Origin: Streptomyces sp. NBC_00162
GTDB lineage: Bacteria > Actinomycetota > Actinomycetes > Streptomycetales > Streptomycetaceae
Length of the DNA stretch: 64,000 nt
Reading direction: 5' to 3'
NCBI RefSeq assembly: GCF_024611995.1
Contig: NZ_CP102509.1
Location: 930,001-994,000, forward strand
The notes under the pieces were generated by a model that ran no database searches, was not told the origin of the DNA, and saw nothing but the letters and a program-made list of their open reading frames with translations. This document shows positions 8,685 to 17,964 of the stretch, in pieces (the first letter of the stretch is position 1; every line of letters begins with the position of its first letter). Position numbers and translations under genes: made by a program.

Positions 8685-9581
8685 TCAGCTCGTGCCGTCG
8701 GTCCGTGCCGACAGCCCTCGGCGCAGGCATGCGGTGAGGCGCGCCCCGATGGTCCCGCCGGGGTCGAGGCGGGGGTTGAAAATCGTGACGTCGAGGCCGA
8801 CGGCCCGTCGGTCGGCCAGTGCCGTGCACAGCACGCTCTCCAGCTCCGACCAGGTCAGCCCTCCGGGAAGGCGGTAGTCGACGGCGGGCATGACCGCGTC
8901 GTCCAGGACGTCGACGTCGAGATGGACCCAGTAGCCGGCGCTTTCGCCCTGCGTGAGCCGGCCGATCGCCCCACCCGCGGCGGTGGCGGCGCCGACCGCG
9001 CGCACAGCGTCCAAGTCGATCGCGTGGAGGCGTGGCGGCAGCGGTTGCATCCCGGCCTCGCAGGACTCGGCGGAGTCGCGGAAGCCGAAGGCGACGACGT
9101 CCTCGTCGCGGAGCAGGGGCCCGCGGCCTTCGAGGTCGGTGAGCAGCCGGGGTCCGCGGCCCGTGGCCAGGGCGAGTTCCATCGAGGCCGCCTCGCCGGC
9201 CGGCTCTGCCGAGGGCTGGTAGAAGTCGGTGTGGCCGTCGAGGAACAGCAGGCCGTAGCGGCCGCGGCGGCGCAGGGCGAGGAGGTTGCCGAGCAGGATG
9301 GTGCAGTCTCCGCCGAGGACCACGGGAAAGCGGCCGTCGTCGAGAACGGCGCCGACCGCGTCGGCCAGCCGGACGGAGTACCGCGCGATGCCGGCGGGGT
9401 TGAGGATCCCGGTGTCAGGGTCCCGCCGGGGGTCGTACGCCGGTGCCTCGACCCTGCCCGTGTGCAGCGCCCCGGGATGGTCCAGCAGACCGGCGTCGAG
9501 CAGAGCCGCCGGCAGGTCCTGGACCCCGGACGGGCGCAGCCCCAGTACGGACGGTGCTTCGATGATCGCCATCTCGTGCAC
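8685..9581 (-). CDS. Arginase/agmatinase/formiminoglutamase-family hydrolase
   Basis: Ureohydrolase-fold protein of 298 residues. The manganese-binding motifs are present in order: GGDC (90-93), DGHTDF (115-120) and HLDVDVLDD further on. Family members cleave guanidino or amidino compounds such as arginine, agmatine, or formiminoglutamate; the sequence does not tell which. The start is a GTG after AAGGGG seven bases upstream; an ATG three codons later is a close alternative. It is the downstream gene of a possible pair with the kinase gene 113 bases upstream. Confidence 0.88.
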   Translation of the reverse strand: MHEMAIIEAPSVLGLRPSGVQDLPAALLDAGLLDHPGALHTGRVEAPAYDPRRDPDTGILNPAGIARYSVRLADAVGAVLDDGRFPVVLGGDCTILLGNLLALRRRGRYGLLFLDGHTDFYQPSAEPAGEAASMELALATGRGPRLLTDLEGRGPLLRDEDVVAFGFRDSAESCEAGMQPLPPRLHAIDLDAVRAVGAATAAGGAIGRLTQGESAGYWVHLDVDVLDDAVMPAVDYRLPGGLTWSELESVLCTALADRRAVGLDVTIFNPRLDPGGTIGARLTACLRRGLSARTDGTS

Positions 9582-9694
9582 GTCTCAGCCCCTTCGCCGC
9601 CCGGTCGAGGACCGCACCCACAGACTCATGATCCCGCACCACCGACACCTCTGCCGAGCCGGAGGCCGCGGGTCGGGGCGGCGCGGGCGGGGGG

Positions 9695-10311
9695 TCAGCC
9701 GGTGCCGAGCACCAGGTCGGCGCGGTGGCGGCCCGGGGCGATGAGGCGGGCGTTCGGCTCGTCCGAGCGGGCCACCCACTCGCGTGCGTACGCCGGGTCC
9801 TTTCCGTGGCGTACGTGCCGGTCGACCAGGCGCCGGACCCGCAGGTCCTCGTCCGGGGCGAGGTACCAGGCCTCGTCCAGCAGCGGCCGTACCGACGCCC
9901 ACTCCCCGCGTCGTGCAGCAGGTAGTTCCCCTCGGTGATCACCAGCGGTACGCACGGGGTGACGGGGATGCTGCCCGCGATCGGCTCCTCGAGCGAGCGG
10001 TCGAAGGCGGGCGCGTACACCGTGGCCCCGTCGGCTCCGCGCAGGCGGCGCAGCAGGGAGACGTACCCGGCCACGTCGAAGGTGTCCGGGGCTCCCTTGC
10101 GGTCGGCCAGCCCCGTCCGGGCCAGCTCGGCCTGGGCGAGGTGGAACCCGTCCATCGGGACCACCACGGCCGTCTCCGGTCCGAGCGCTTCGGCGAGCCG
10201 GGCGGCCAGCGTCGACTTCCCGGCCCCGGGCGGTCCGGCGATGCCGAGGATCCGCCGGCTGCCCCGGGTGGCCAGCGTGGCCGCCCGCCCTGCCAATTCC
10301 GTCGTCTGCAC
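9695..10311 (-). CDS. P-loop kinase of the uridine kinase/pantothenate kinase-like family (frameshifted)
   Basis: Nucleoside or nucleotide kinase-like protein, about 205 residues once repaired. The Walker A is GPPGAGKST, then PMDGFHL, FDVAGY and ITEGNYLL, the family's standard order. After NYLLHDAG the frame is lost: one missing G in a GGGG run (plus-strand bases 9904-9907) must be restored to continue with EWASVRPLLDEAWYL and on to RADLVLGTG. The GTG start is preceded by AGGA with seven-base spacing. Substrate is not evident; relatives phosphorylate sugars, nucleosides or pantothenate-like compounds. Confidence 0.75.
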
Positions 10312-10537
10312 CTGCGTATCCTGCCCGAGCAACACGCCCGGCGTCTTCCCACCCCGACGCCCCGGCCCACACCCCACGAACGACGCCGATTCGCCCTCGG
10401 CGCACGTGGCTTGATCCTTACGTCAGCCCATTACACGTTCGAGTTAGTTCGTGCCGGTTTGGCCCACAGGTCTGGGACGCTGCCATGCGAGCGGACCACC
10501 GCGTCACAGGGATGCACCAGAGTGGGGAGTGCACCGC
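10312..10537. other. Intergenic, divergent promoter region
   Basis: Separates the leftward kinase gene from the rightward TPR gene. It contains the window's relatively A+T-rich run TTACACGTTCGAGTTAGTTC, which could be part of a promoter. No open frame or hairpin stands out. Confidence 0.35.
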
Positions 10538-11641
10538 ATGACCGAACCGAACGACTCGAACCACACCGACCACACCGACGACATCAACCACGCCGACGAG
10601 GGCCTGCGGGACGGCCTGGAGGAGGCCCAGGCGGAGGTCGAGCGGTGCCGGCAGGCCGGGGACCGCCCCGGCCTGGCACGGGCGCTGATCATCCTCTCCT
10701 CGCATCTGCAGAGCGCCGGCCGCCACGAGGAGGCCATCGCAGCCGCACGCGAAGGCGTCGGCATCTACCGCGAACTCGGCAACGACCCCGGACTCGCCTG
10801 GGGGCTGGAAAACCTGGCCGCCCGCCACGCCAACGCCGGACAGTTCGACGAAGCCGTGCAGGTGGCCACCGAGGCCGTGACGATCCGGCGGCGCCTGGGC
10901 GACCGCGCGGCACTCGCCCACGCCCTCATCTTCCTCTCCGCCTACTTCCAGAACGCCCGCCGCCACGAAGAGGCCGTCACCGCGGCACGCGAGGGCGTCG
11001 CCATCTACCGCGAACTCGGCAACGAACTCCAACTCGCCTGGGGGCTGGAGAACCTCGCCGCCCGCCACGCCAACGCCGGACAGTTCAACGAAGCCGTACT
11101 GGCGGCGGCCGAACGCGCCGACATCTTCCGCAGGCTCGGCAAACGCCTCGACCTCGCCCACGCCCTCATCTTCCTCTCCGCCTACCTCCAGAACGCCCGC
11201 CGCCACGAAGAGGCCATCGCAGCCGCACGCGAAGGCGTGGGCATCTACCGCGAATTCGGCAGTGACAGCCAGATCGCCTGGGGGCTGGAGAACCTGCGCA
11301 ACCGTTACGCGGCCGCCCCCGACCTGCGCGTCATGCGCGCGACGCTCTACGCCTCCCCCGTTGCCTCCGGCGCCGATCTGCTGAACACCCTGATCCAGGA
11401 ACTGCGGCTGGACACGGTCGGCGGCGTCCGGGTCGACGAGAGCGGGGTCGCGCGGGTGGAGGCGTACGCCAACGGGCACCGGCTCGCGGTGGTGCGCTCG
11501 CGCGGGGCCACCGTGGAGATCACGGCCGATGCCACGGAGACCGGCCTGACCCGGCAGGACCAGGTCGGCCGCGGCAACCGGTTCGCCGACGGCAGCGTGC
11601 CCACCGGAACGGGAATCCTCGTCGAAGGGGACGGACGATGA
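10538..11641 (+). CDS. Tetratricopeptide repeat protein coupled to a carboxypeptidase
   Basis: Protein of 367 residues. An acidic, His/Asp/Asn-rich N-terminus (about 25 residues) leads into five or six TPR-like helical pairs, with recurring GLENLAARHANAGQF and ALIFLSAYLQNARRHEEA segments. A C-terminal part after residue 280 is non-repetitive and ends in a strand-like region (VGGVRVDESGVARVEAYANGH). The chosen ATG has a GGGGAG site upstream. Its TGA overlaps the ATG of the next gene, so the two products are made together. TPRs usually bind proteins; here the partner may be the carboxypeptidase or its substrate. There is no signal peptide. Confidence 0.8.
   Translation: MTEPNDSNHTDHTDDINHADEGLRDGLEEAQAEVERCRQAGDRPGLARALIILSSHLQSAGRHEEAIAAAREGVGIYRELGNDPGLAWGLENLAARHANAGQFDEAVQVATEAVTIRRRLGDRAALAHALIFLSAYFQNARRHEEAVTAAREGVAIYRELGNELQLAWGLENLAARHANAGQFNEAVLAAAERADIFRRLGKRLDLAHALIFLSAYLQNARRHEEAIAAAREGVGIYREFGSDSQIAWGLENLRNRYAAAPDLRVMRATLYASPVASGADLLNTLIQELRLDTVGGVRVDESGVARVEAYANGHRLAVVRSRGATVEITADATETGLTRQDQVGRGNRFADGSVPTGTGILVEGDGR
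10680..11322. repeat. Internal ~240-bp near-identical TPR repeats
   Basis: Within the TPR gene, blocks about 240 bases long (80 codons) recur with high nucleotide identity, for example around GCCACGCCAACGCCGGACAG at about 10827 and 11067. Such identity suggests recent duplication or ongoing recombination between units. Confidence 0.7.
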
Positions 11642-13710
11642 CGTATCTGAACGTCGCCGAGGTCGACGCCGCCGTGCGCAACCTCGCCACCACCTATCCG
11701 GACATCTGCGAGCACCTCACCCTCCCGAAGCCCTCCGTGGAGGGCCGGGTCTGCCGCGCCCTGCGGCTGGGCCCCCGCGCGGACGGAACCCTGCCGACCC
11801 TGGTGCTGACCGGAGGCGTGCACGCCCGCGAGTGGGGCAGCTGCGAGATCCTGATCAACCTCGCCGCGGACCTGCTGAGGGCCCGTACCCTCGGGTCGGG
11901 TCTGCGCTACGGGAACAGGACGTTCTCCGCCCTCGACCTGCGCACCATCATGCGGCGGATCAACATCCTCATCGTCCCGCTGGTCAACCCGGACGGACGC
12001 CACTACAGCCAGATGACCGACGCCCTCTGGCGCAGGAACCGCAACCCCGCCCGCTCCGAGGGCCGGCCGGAGTGCGTGGGTGTCGACATCAACAGGAACT
12101 ACGACTTCCTGTTCGACTTCGGCACCGCCTTCTCCCCGAAGTCCTCGATCAGGTCGCACGTCTCGGCCGACCCGTGCGACCCCCTCCAGCAGTACCAGGG
12201 GCCTGCTCCGTTCTCCGAGCCGGAGACGGAGAACGTGAGGTGGGCGCTCGACCTCCACCGCCGTACCCGCTGGTTCGTGGACGTGCACAGCTACTCGGAG
12301 CTCATCCTGCACAGTTGGGGCGACGACGACAGCCAGTCGCACGACCCTGAGATGAACTTCCGCAACTCCGCCCACCACGGGATGCGCGGCATCCCCGGTG
12401 ACCAGGTGTACCGCGAGTTCATCCCGGCCGGCGATCTCGACGTGTCCCTCCGGCTGGCGGGTCTCATGCGGGATGCCCTGGCCGGCGTACGGGGCAAGAC
12501 CTACACGACCGAGTCGGCGTTCACCCTCTATCCCACCGCCGGGAGCGGCGACGACTACGCCTATTCCCGGAGGTTCACCGACCCGTCCAAGCCGAGGACC
12601 CATTCCTTCGTCATCGAGTGGGGCAAGGACTTCCAGCCGCCCTGGGAGGAGATGGAGCTCATCGTCGGCGATGTCACCTCGGCCCTGCTGGCGGTGTCCC
12701 TGGAGGCCGCGCGCGACGCCCCCTGGCAGCTGGCCACGCAGACCCGCAATCCGGACCAGATGGACGTCTTCGCCATCGACTCCGACGGCCGGGCCCAGAG
12801 CGCCTGGTGGCACGGGGAATGGCACGACTGGTTCCAGGTCGGCACCCGGACCTTCCCGCCGAACACCCCGGTTTCCACGCAGACCCGCAACGACGACCAG
12901 ATGGACGTCTTCGCGGTGGGCGGTGACGGAGGCGTCTACAGCGCCTGGTGGCACGGTCAGTGGCACGAGTGGTTCCGCGTCGGCACACGAGGCTTCCCGC
13001 GCTGCACCCCGGTCTCCACGCTCACCCGCGATCCGGACTACATGGACCTGTTCGCGGTCGGCGAGGACGGAGGCGTCTACAACGCCTGGTGGCACGGGGA
13101 ATGGCACGACTGGGCACGTATGGGTCCGATGGTCCTGCCGCCGCAGACGCCGATCGCCTCACTGGCCCGGAACTCCGACTACATGGACATCTTCGCGGTC
13201 GGCACCGACGGCGGGGTGTGGAGCAACTGGTGGCACGGGGAGTGGCACGACTGGTTCCAGATCGGGACCCGCAGTACGTTCACCCCGCTCACGCCCATCG
13301 CGGTGCAGTCGCGCAACGACGACCAGATGGACCTGTTCGCCACGGACCGGAACGGTGCGGTGATGAGCGCCTGGTGGCACGGCGAGTGGCACGACTGGTT
13401 CCGCATCGGCTCGATCGACCTGCCGCCGAACGCCCCGATCGCCACCCTGACCCGTGATCCCGACTACATGGACATCTTCGCCGTGGGCAAGGACGGCAGG
13501 GTGTGGAGCAACTGGTGGCACGGCGAATGGCACGACTGGTTCCCCATCGGCACCCGCACCTTCCCGCCGGGTGCGCCGATCGCCGTGCAGAGCCGTAACG
13601 ACGACCAGATGGACCTGTTCGTCGTCGGTGGGGACGGCAAGGTCTACAGCAGCTGGTGGAACGGCGAATGGCACGAGTGGTTCCAGGTCGGCAGCCGCGT
13701 CATCGGGTAG
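11638..13710 (+). CDS. M14 zinc carboxypeptidase with C-terminal seven-repeat propeller lectin
   Basis: Protein of 690 residues. Residues 1-360 are an M14 peptidase: zinc ligands in GGVHAREWG (His62, Glu65), a third His in VDVHSYSE, substrate-binding VNPDGR and VDINRNYDF, and the catalytic Glu in FVIEWGKDF. Residues about 364-690 hold seven repeats of ~47 residues, each with xDxMDxFAV, then WWHGEWHDWF, the pattern of PLL-type beta-propeller sugar-binding proteins; seven copies fit a closed seven-bladed propeller. There is no signal peptide or Tat motif, odd for a peptidase-lectin. The ATG overlaps the TPR gene's stop (ATGA). It probably trims peptides on a glycosylated or glycan-bound target. 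Confidence 0.88.
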   Translation: MTYLNVAEVDAAVRNLATTYPDICEHLTLPKPSVEGRVCRALRLGPRADGTLPTLVLTGGVHAREWGSCEILINLAADLLRARTLGSGLRYGNRTFSALDLRTIMRRINILIVPLVNPDGRHYSQMTDALWRRNRNPARSEGRPECVGVDINRNYDFLFDFGTAFSPKSSIRSHVSADPCDPLQQYQGPAPFSEPETENVRWALDLHRRTRWFVDVHSYSELILHSWGDDDSQSHDPEMNFRNSAHHGMRGIPGDQVYREFIPAGDLDVSLRLAGLMRDALAGVRGKTYTTESAFTLYPTAGSGDDYAYSRRFTDPSKPRTHSFVIEWGKDFQPPWEEMELIVGDVTSALLAVSLEAARDAPWQLATQTRNPDQMDVFAIDSDGRAQSAWWHGEWHDWFQVGTRTFPPNTPVSTQTRNDDQMDVFAVGGDGGVYSAWWHGQWHEWFRVGTRGFPRCTPVSTLTRDPDYMDLFAVGEDGGVYNAWWHGEWHDWARMGPMVLPPQTPIASLARNSDYMDIFAVGTDGGVWSNWWHGEWHDWFQIGTRSTFTPLTPIAVQSRNDDQMDLFATDRNGAVMSAWWHGEWHDWFRIGSIDLPPNAPIATLTRDPDYMDIFAVGKDGRVWSNWWHGEWHDWFPIGTRTFPPGAPIAVQSRNDDQMDLFVVGGDGKVYSSWWNGEWHEWFQVGSRVIG
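12727..13707. repeat. Seven tandem ~141-bp repeats coding the propeller
   Basis: Seven in-frame units, each encoding one blade of about 47 residues with the core AWWHGEWHDWF or a close variant. The repeats alternate between two subtypes (DQMD with SRND; DYMD with TRDP), suggesting duplication of pairs. Confidence 0.8.
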
Positions 13711-13726
13711 CCGGGCGGTGACCGGG

Positions 13727-13755
13727 CGAGGGCTCCGCACGGGGCGGCGCCCTCG
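13727..13755. terminator. Hairpin between convergent genes
   Basis: CGAGGGC pairs with GCCCTCG around a G/C-rich loop, directly between the stop codons of the carboxypeptidase and the solute-binding lipoprotein. Confidence 0.5.
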
Positions 13756-15193
13756 TCAGGTGTGGGGCAGGGCGGTCTTCAGCTTCGCGTGCAGGGCCTT
13801 GGCCAGTTCCCCGTCCGATGGTGGTTTGTCGGCGTAGAGGCGGCGCAGTTCGGTGGTGAAGGTCTGGGTGAAGGCGCCGTACAGGGGGTGCGCGGGCGCT
13901 GGACGGCGTTCTGCAGTGTGGGCAGCAGGGTGTCGCGCGCGTACTTCGGGCGGCCGTGTTCGTCCCGCGGCATGCGGTCGGTGCTCTCGGCGGAGGGGGT
14001 GGACGGGGTGGCCGGGCCGGGGGCTTCGCCGCGCGGCACGTCAGGCCGTTGTCGTTGTACGCGGACAGCCTGGTCGCCGCGAACCCCGCGTCGAGCAGGC
14101 AGCGTTCGCTCTCGTGGTTGGTGAGGAACCTGATCAGTTCCTGGGCCGCCGGGCCGCGCTTCGATGCCGTGGTCACGGCCAGGTTCTGGCCTCCCAGGAC
14201 CGCTCTGCCGGGCAGCGGGGCCACCCCCAGCTGCTGGTCGGTCAGGGACTGGTGCAGGGTGCGGTAGGCGTACGGCCAGTGGCGCAGGAAGGCGGTTCGG
14301 CCGTCGGCGAAGTCGCCGAGGGATTCGGCCTCGTCGGAGCGGCCGGCATCACCCAGGGTGTACGGGGCCTGGGTGCGGTCGCGCAGCTCCTTCAGCCCCG
14401 CTTCCAGGTCCTGCACGGAGCCGGTGTACCGGCCGGCGTCGTCGGTGAGGCGGAGTCCGTCGACGGCGGAGGCGAGTGCCTCGATGCCGTTGACCGTGAG
14501 GCCCTCGTACGGTGCGAGCTGGGTGGTCCACCCCTTCTCGTAGCCGTCCACCGCGCTGCGGCCGGTGTCCCCCACGGTGCCGATGAGCTTCTGGACCGTG
14601 GACCACTCGGTGCCGTTGCCGAGTTCGGTGTCCGTGACGCCCGCCTTCTTCAGGTAGTCGCGGCGGTAGAAGAGCAGCCCGACATCGCTGTTGAAGGGGA
14701 CGGCGTACAGCTTCCCGTCCCAGCCGGCCGTGGCGGCGACGGAGGGGATGACGTCGGCGTCCACCAGCTCGTCGGGGAGCGGCCGGACCAGGCCCGCGTC
14801 CGCGAACTCGGGCACCCAGGTCACGTCGAGGTTGACCACGTCGTACTCCGCGCTGCCGGACTGGAGCGCGCCCAGCAGCTGGCTGCGCTGCTGGTCCGCC
14901 GAGCCCGGCAGTTCGACCAGGCGGGCCCGGGAGCTGGAGCCCTTGTCCTCCTGCTGCCGGTTCCACTGCTCGATCAGCTTCTGCCGGATGCCGCCCTTGC
15001 CTGTGACGTCACGTCCGCTGGCCACCACGATGTCGCCCTCCACGGCACCGGCACCGGCGTCGGCCGGCTGGCCGGTGGCCTCGGACCCGCTGTCGCCGCT
15101 CCCGCTGCACGCTCCCAGTGTGAGGACCGCGACGAGGACCGCGGCGAGGGCCGCGATGAGGGCTCGTGGGCGCCGTCTGTTGCCGGGCCTCAT
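13756..15193 (-). CDS. Extracellular solute-binding lipoprotein (frameshifted twice)
   Basis: Lipoprotein of about 479 residues once repaired. The signal peptide ends in the lipobox TLGAC (Cys29), and the body resembles family 1 solute-binding proteins: DIVVASGRDVTGKGG, YDVVNLDVTWVPEF, LYAVPFNSDVGLLFYRRDYL, GQNLAVTTASKRG. Two bases are missing near the 3' end, in G5 runs at 14019-14023 and 13884-13888; repair gives a C-terminus of PLYGAFTQTFTTELRRLY and ALPHT. No ABC permease or ATPase gene is near. Its ATG overlaps the stop of the caspase/vWA gene (ATGA), so it belongs to that operon and may serve as a ligand sensor for it rather than as a transport subunit. Confidence 0.8.
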
Positions 15194-17960
15194 CCTTCGC
15201 CTCCTGTTCCCGCTCGGGCGACCTCGTTGCGCAGGCCGGCCACCAGATCGGTCCTGGTGTCCAGGCAGCGCCCGCCGCTCGCCTCGGAGATGACGGCGTC
15301 CGGCTTGCCCTTGTCGCATCCGCCGCTGTCCAGGGATGCCATGACCACCGGAACCTTCCTGTCCCGCGCGAACGCGTGCAAGGCGTCCAGCCGTCCGCCC
15401 TCGGTCAGCCGGTTGTTGTCCTCGTCGTCGGTGATGTAGACGATCAACTGCGGACGGTCGTCGTCGGCGCCGCGCCGGCTCATGTCGTCCAGGGCCGCGA
15501 CCAGAGCCCGGTACGGATCCGCCTCCACGTCTTTGACCTGGGCCCGTTGGTCGATGGCACGCTCGGCTTCCTCGCGCCGGTACCGGCCGAAGGGCAGCAG
15601 CTCCTGGTGCGCGAGCGGGGCGCCGGGCGCGGCCGCGACGGCCCAGACGCCGTACTCGTCCTGCTCCCCCAGGCCGCCGAGCGACTGCTTGAGGATGCCG
15701 GGCGCACCGCCGGGCCCCTCCCACAGGTCGCCCATCGAGCCGGAACTGTCGAGCAGGAACAGCACCCGTCCGGGCCCGTTGGCCTCCCGGTACTCCTTCA
15801 GCGCCGCGGCCATCGCGGCCTGGCGGGCGGGGCCGGCGAGGGTACCAAGGCTGCCGAGGGCGCCGAACTCGCTGAAGGTGAGGTCGGGGGCGAGGGGCCG
15901 GTGTTCCCCGGCGGCGCTGCGGAAGCCGTCCTTGCCGAACTCGACGAGCCCGCCCCGGATCTCCTCCCCGCCTTCCCCTTGCCGCCCGCCGCCGTGCCCT
16001 GACCCTTACCGGTCAGCCAGGTGCGGAACCGCTCGACCGCGTCCTGCCGCGCGGCCTTGTCACGGCCGGCCTCCTGCCAGCGCACCTGTACGAACGTCGG
16101 GTCCAGGCCCGGCGCGTCGTCGGGGTAGGCGGCCATCCGCCGGTCCCGCGTCGTGCTGTCGCAGTCCACGCCGGACTTCATCAGGAACTCCGGCACCAGG
16201 GCGGCGGTGCGGTCGTCCACGGAGTCGTCGTCGGGCAGGACGCACAGCAGGTTCCCGGCGGTCGGCGAGGGCGGTCCGGGCTGCGCGACGCGGCCCTCGG
16301 CGGTGGCCGCGTTCACCCCTCCGGCACCTCCGGCACCGTACAAGCCGATGGTTGCGACCAGGCCCGAGTCCGTGTGCTCCGGGTCCGGCCGCCGTACTTC
16401 CGCCTTCGGGTTGCGCGTGCGCAGTGCGTCGATCAGCGTCGCGAGCCCGCCGGTCCGGTCGGCGACCCCCTCGGCCGCGTGCTGCTGAGGCACGGCGAGT
16501 ACGAGGGGCGAGTAGGCGAACGGGGCCGGGTCGACGATCAGTTCCGCGTAGCTGCGCTGCTCCTGGGGCGGGCGGGCCCGGGCGGCGCTCGCCGAGGTCG
16601 CGGGAATCCAGATGTCCGGCTGGGGGCCGATGTCCCGCTGCGGGTTGACCGCCTCGGCCGTGGGCCGCTGCCAGGGGTCGGACTGGTCGTGGAACGCGGC
16701 GACGACATCCGCGGCGCCGGCGCTGTACACGGTGATGCCACTGCGCCGACAGCCGTCACCGGTCCGGTTCGCGTCCGACACCAGGTACACCTCCGTCGCC
16801 TTGCGTACGGTGGCCTCGATGTCGGGGTCGGTGAGCAGCCGGAGTTCGAGCGGAGGTTTGCAGGGGAGCCCGTCGCCGAGGAGGTCCCCGGCGAGGAGGA
16901 ACCCTGCGGGGACGAGACCCGCGAGCACGGTGAGCACCCCGGCGGTGACCGCGACCGCGCGGGTCCTGCCGGTCAGGCGCCGACGGCCGGTCCGGCGCGG
17001 GCGGCGCCCTCCGGGAAACGGCCACAGCGACCGGCGGTTCCGCGAGGGCATGTCTGTCACCGCTGTCACGGCGGTCACGGCGGTCACGGGTGTCCCGGGG
17101 TCCTCGCCCTGGAGCTCGTGGCCGCCGGTCCCGGGATCCGCCGCGCTCGCGCCGTCGGCGGGGCCCGCCGCGAGCAGCACGTCCGTTCCCGAGGCGGCGG
17201 GGCGGCTCTGCGGCTCCCACGGCTCGGGGGGCTCGCGCAGCGTCTCGTGATGCACGGACATGTACGCCTGTAACCGCTCCGCCAGCTCCCTGAAGCCCAC
17301 GGGAGCCACGGGAGCCACGGGAGCCACGGGAGCCACGGCAGTGCCGTGCCCGTCGGCCCGCAGGATGCGTATCAGCTCCCCGGTGAACGGTGTCGGGGTG
17401 GCGTCGTCCCCTGCGTCGATCCGGTTGTTGGCCTGCACGCTCATCAAGAGCGAGATGCGATGGCGCTGGGAGGTGTCGAGCGCGTCCCAGGCCGCCGAAG
17501 CGTTGCCCGCGTAGCAGCAGTCGAGCACGACCACCACGTGCTCCGCCCTGGTGCGGGTCAGCACGGTCAGGACGCTCTTCCAGGGAACGGCACCCCGGAA
17601 CACCGACTCCGTACCCGCCACGATCGTTGCCGCGCGCATCAGCAGCCATAGTTCGTCACCGGTGCTGGGGACGGCGCCGTGCCCGGAGAAGTAGAGCAGG
17701 AGCAGGCCCTCGGCCTCGTCGACGGCGTCGTCCAGGCGACGGTCGAACGCGTCCACGTTGCGCGGCCGGAAGACCCCGATCTCGTCCTCGCCGAACACCC
17801 CGCCCGCGCGCAGCGCAGCCTCGAGTCCGACGAGGTTGTGCTCGACCGCCGCAAGGTCGCCGGGCACGCCGAAGGGATGGCCGGGCTGCGTGAACTCGTA
17901 CGCGGGCACGCCGACGAGCAGCGCCCGGTTCACCCTCCCGCGCGGGTCGAATCGCGCCAC
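15190..17960 (-). CDS. EACC1-associated caspase fused to TM helix, solute-binding module and vWA domain (frameshifted)
   Basis: About 923 residues after repair of one missing G near 15966-15978. Residues 1-230 are a caspase-like (C14) domain: catalytic His94 in LYFSGHG and Cys148/149 in VVVVLDCCYAG. Then a Pro/Ala/Val linker with microrepeats, a basic stretch RRPRRTGRRRLTGRTR, one membrane helix (about 337-360), a solute-binding-type module (LELRLLTDPDIEATV onward) and a vWA domain with the metal site DSSGSMG. By the positive-inside rule the caspase is cytoplasmic and the binding/vWA part outside. The GTG start follows GAGG with seven-base spacing, four bases after the EACC1 stop. Likely role: ligand-gated proteolytic effector. 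The fusion is seen; the mechanism is inferred. Confidence 0.82.
17301..17336. repeat. Four tandem 9-bp units in the caspase linker
   Basis: GGGAGCCAC occurs four times in a row and encodes Ala-Pro-Val repeats in the linker after the caspase domain. A second Thr-Ala-Val microrepeat lies at about 17056-17092. Being in units of nine, copy-number change would lengthen or shorten the linker without a frameshift. Confidence 0.75.
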
Positions 17961-17964
17961 CGGG

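Noticed and set aside
12727..13707. Seven long repeats as a non-coding satellite
   Set aside because: They are in frame and encode propeller blades with conserved residues.
17040..17340. Short tandem repeats as a CRISPR array
   Set aside because: Units are 9-12 bases, directly adjacent with no spacers, and in frame inside a gene.
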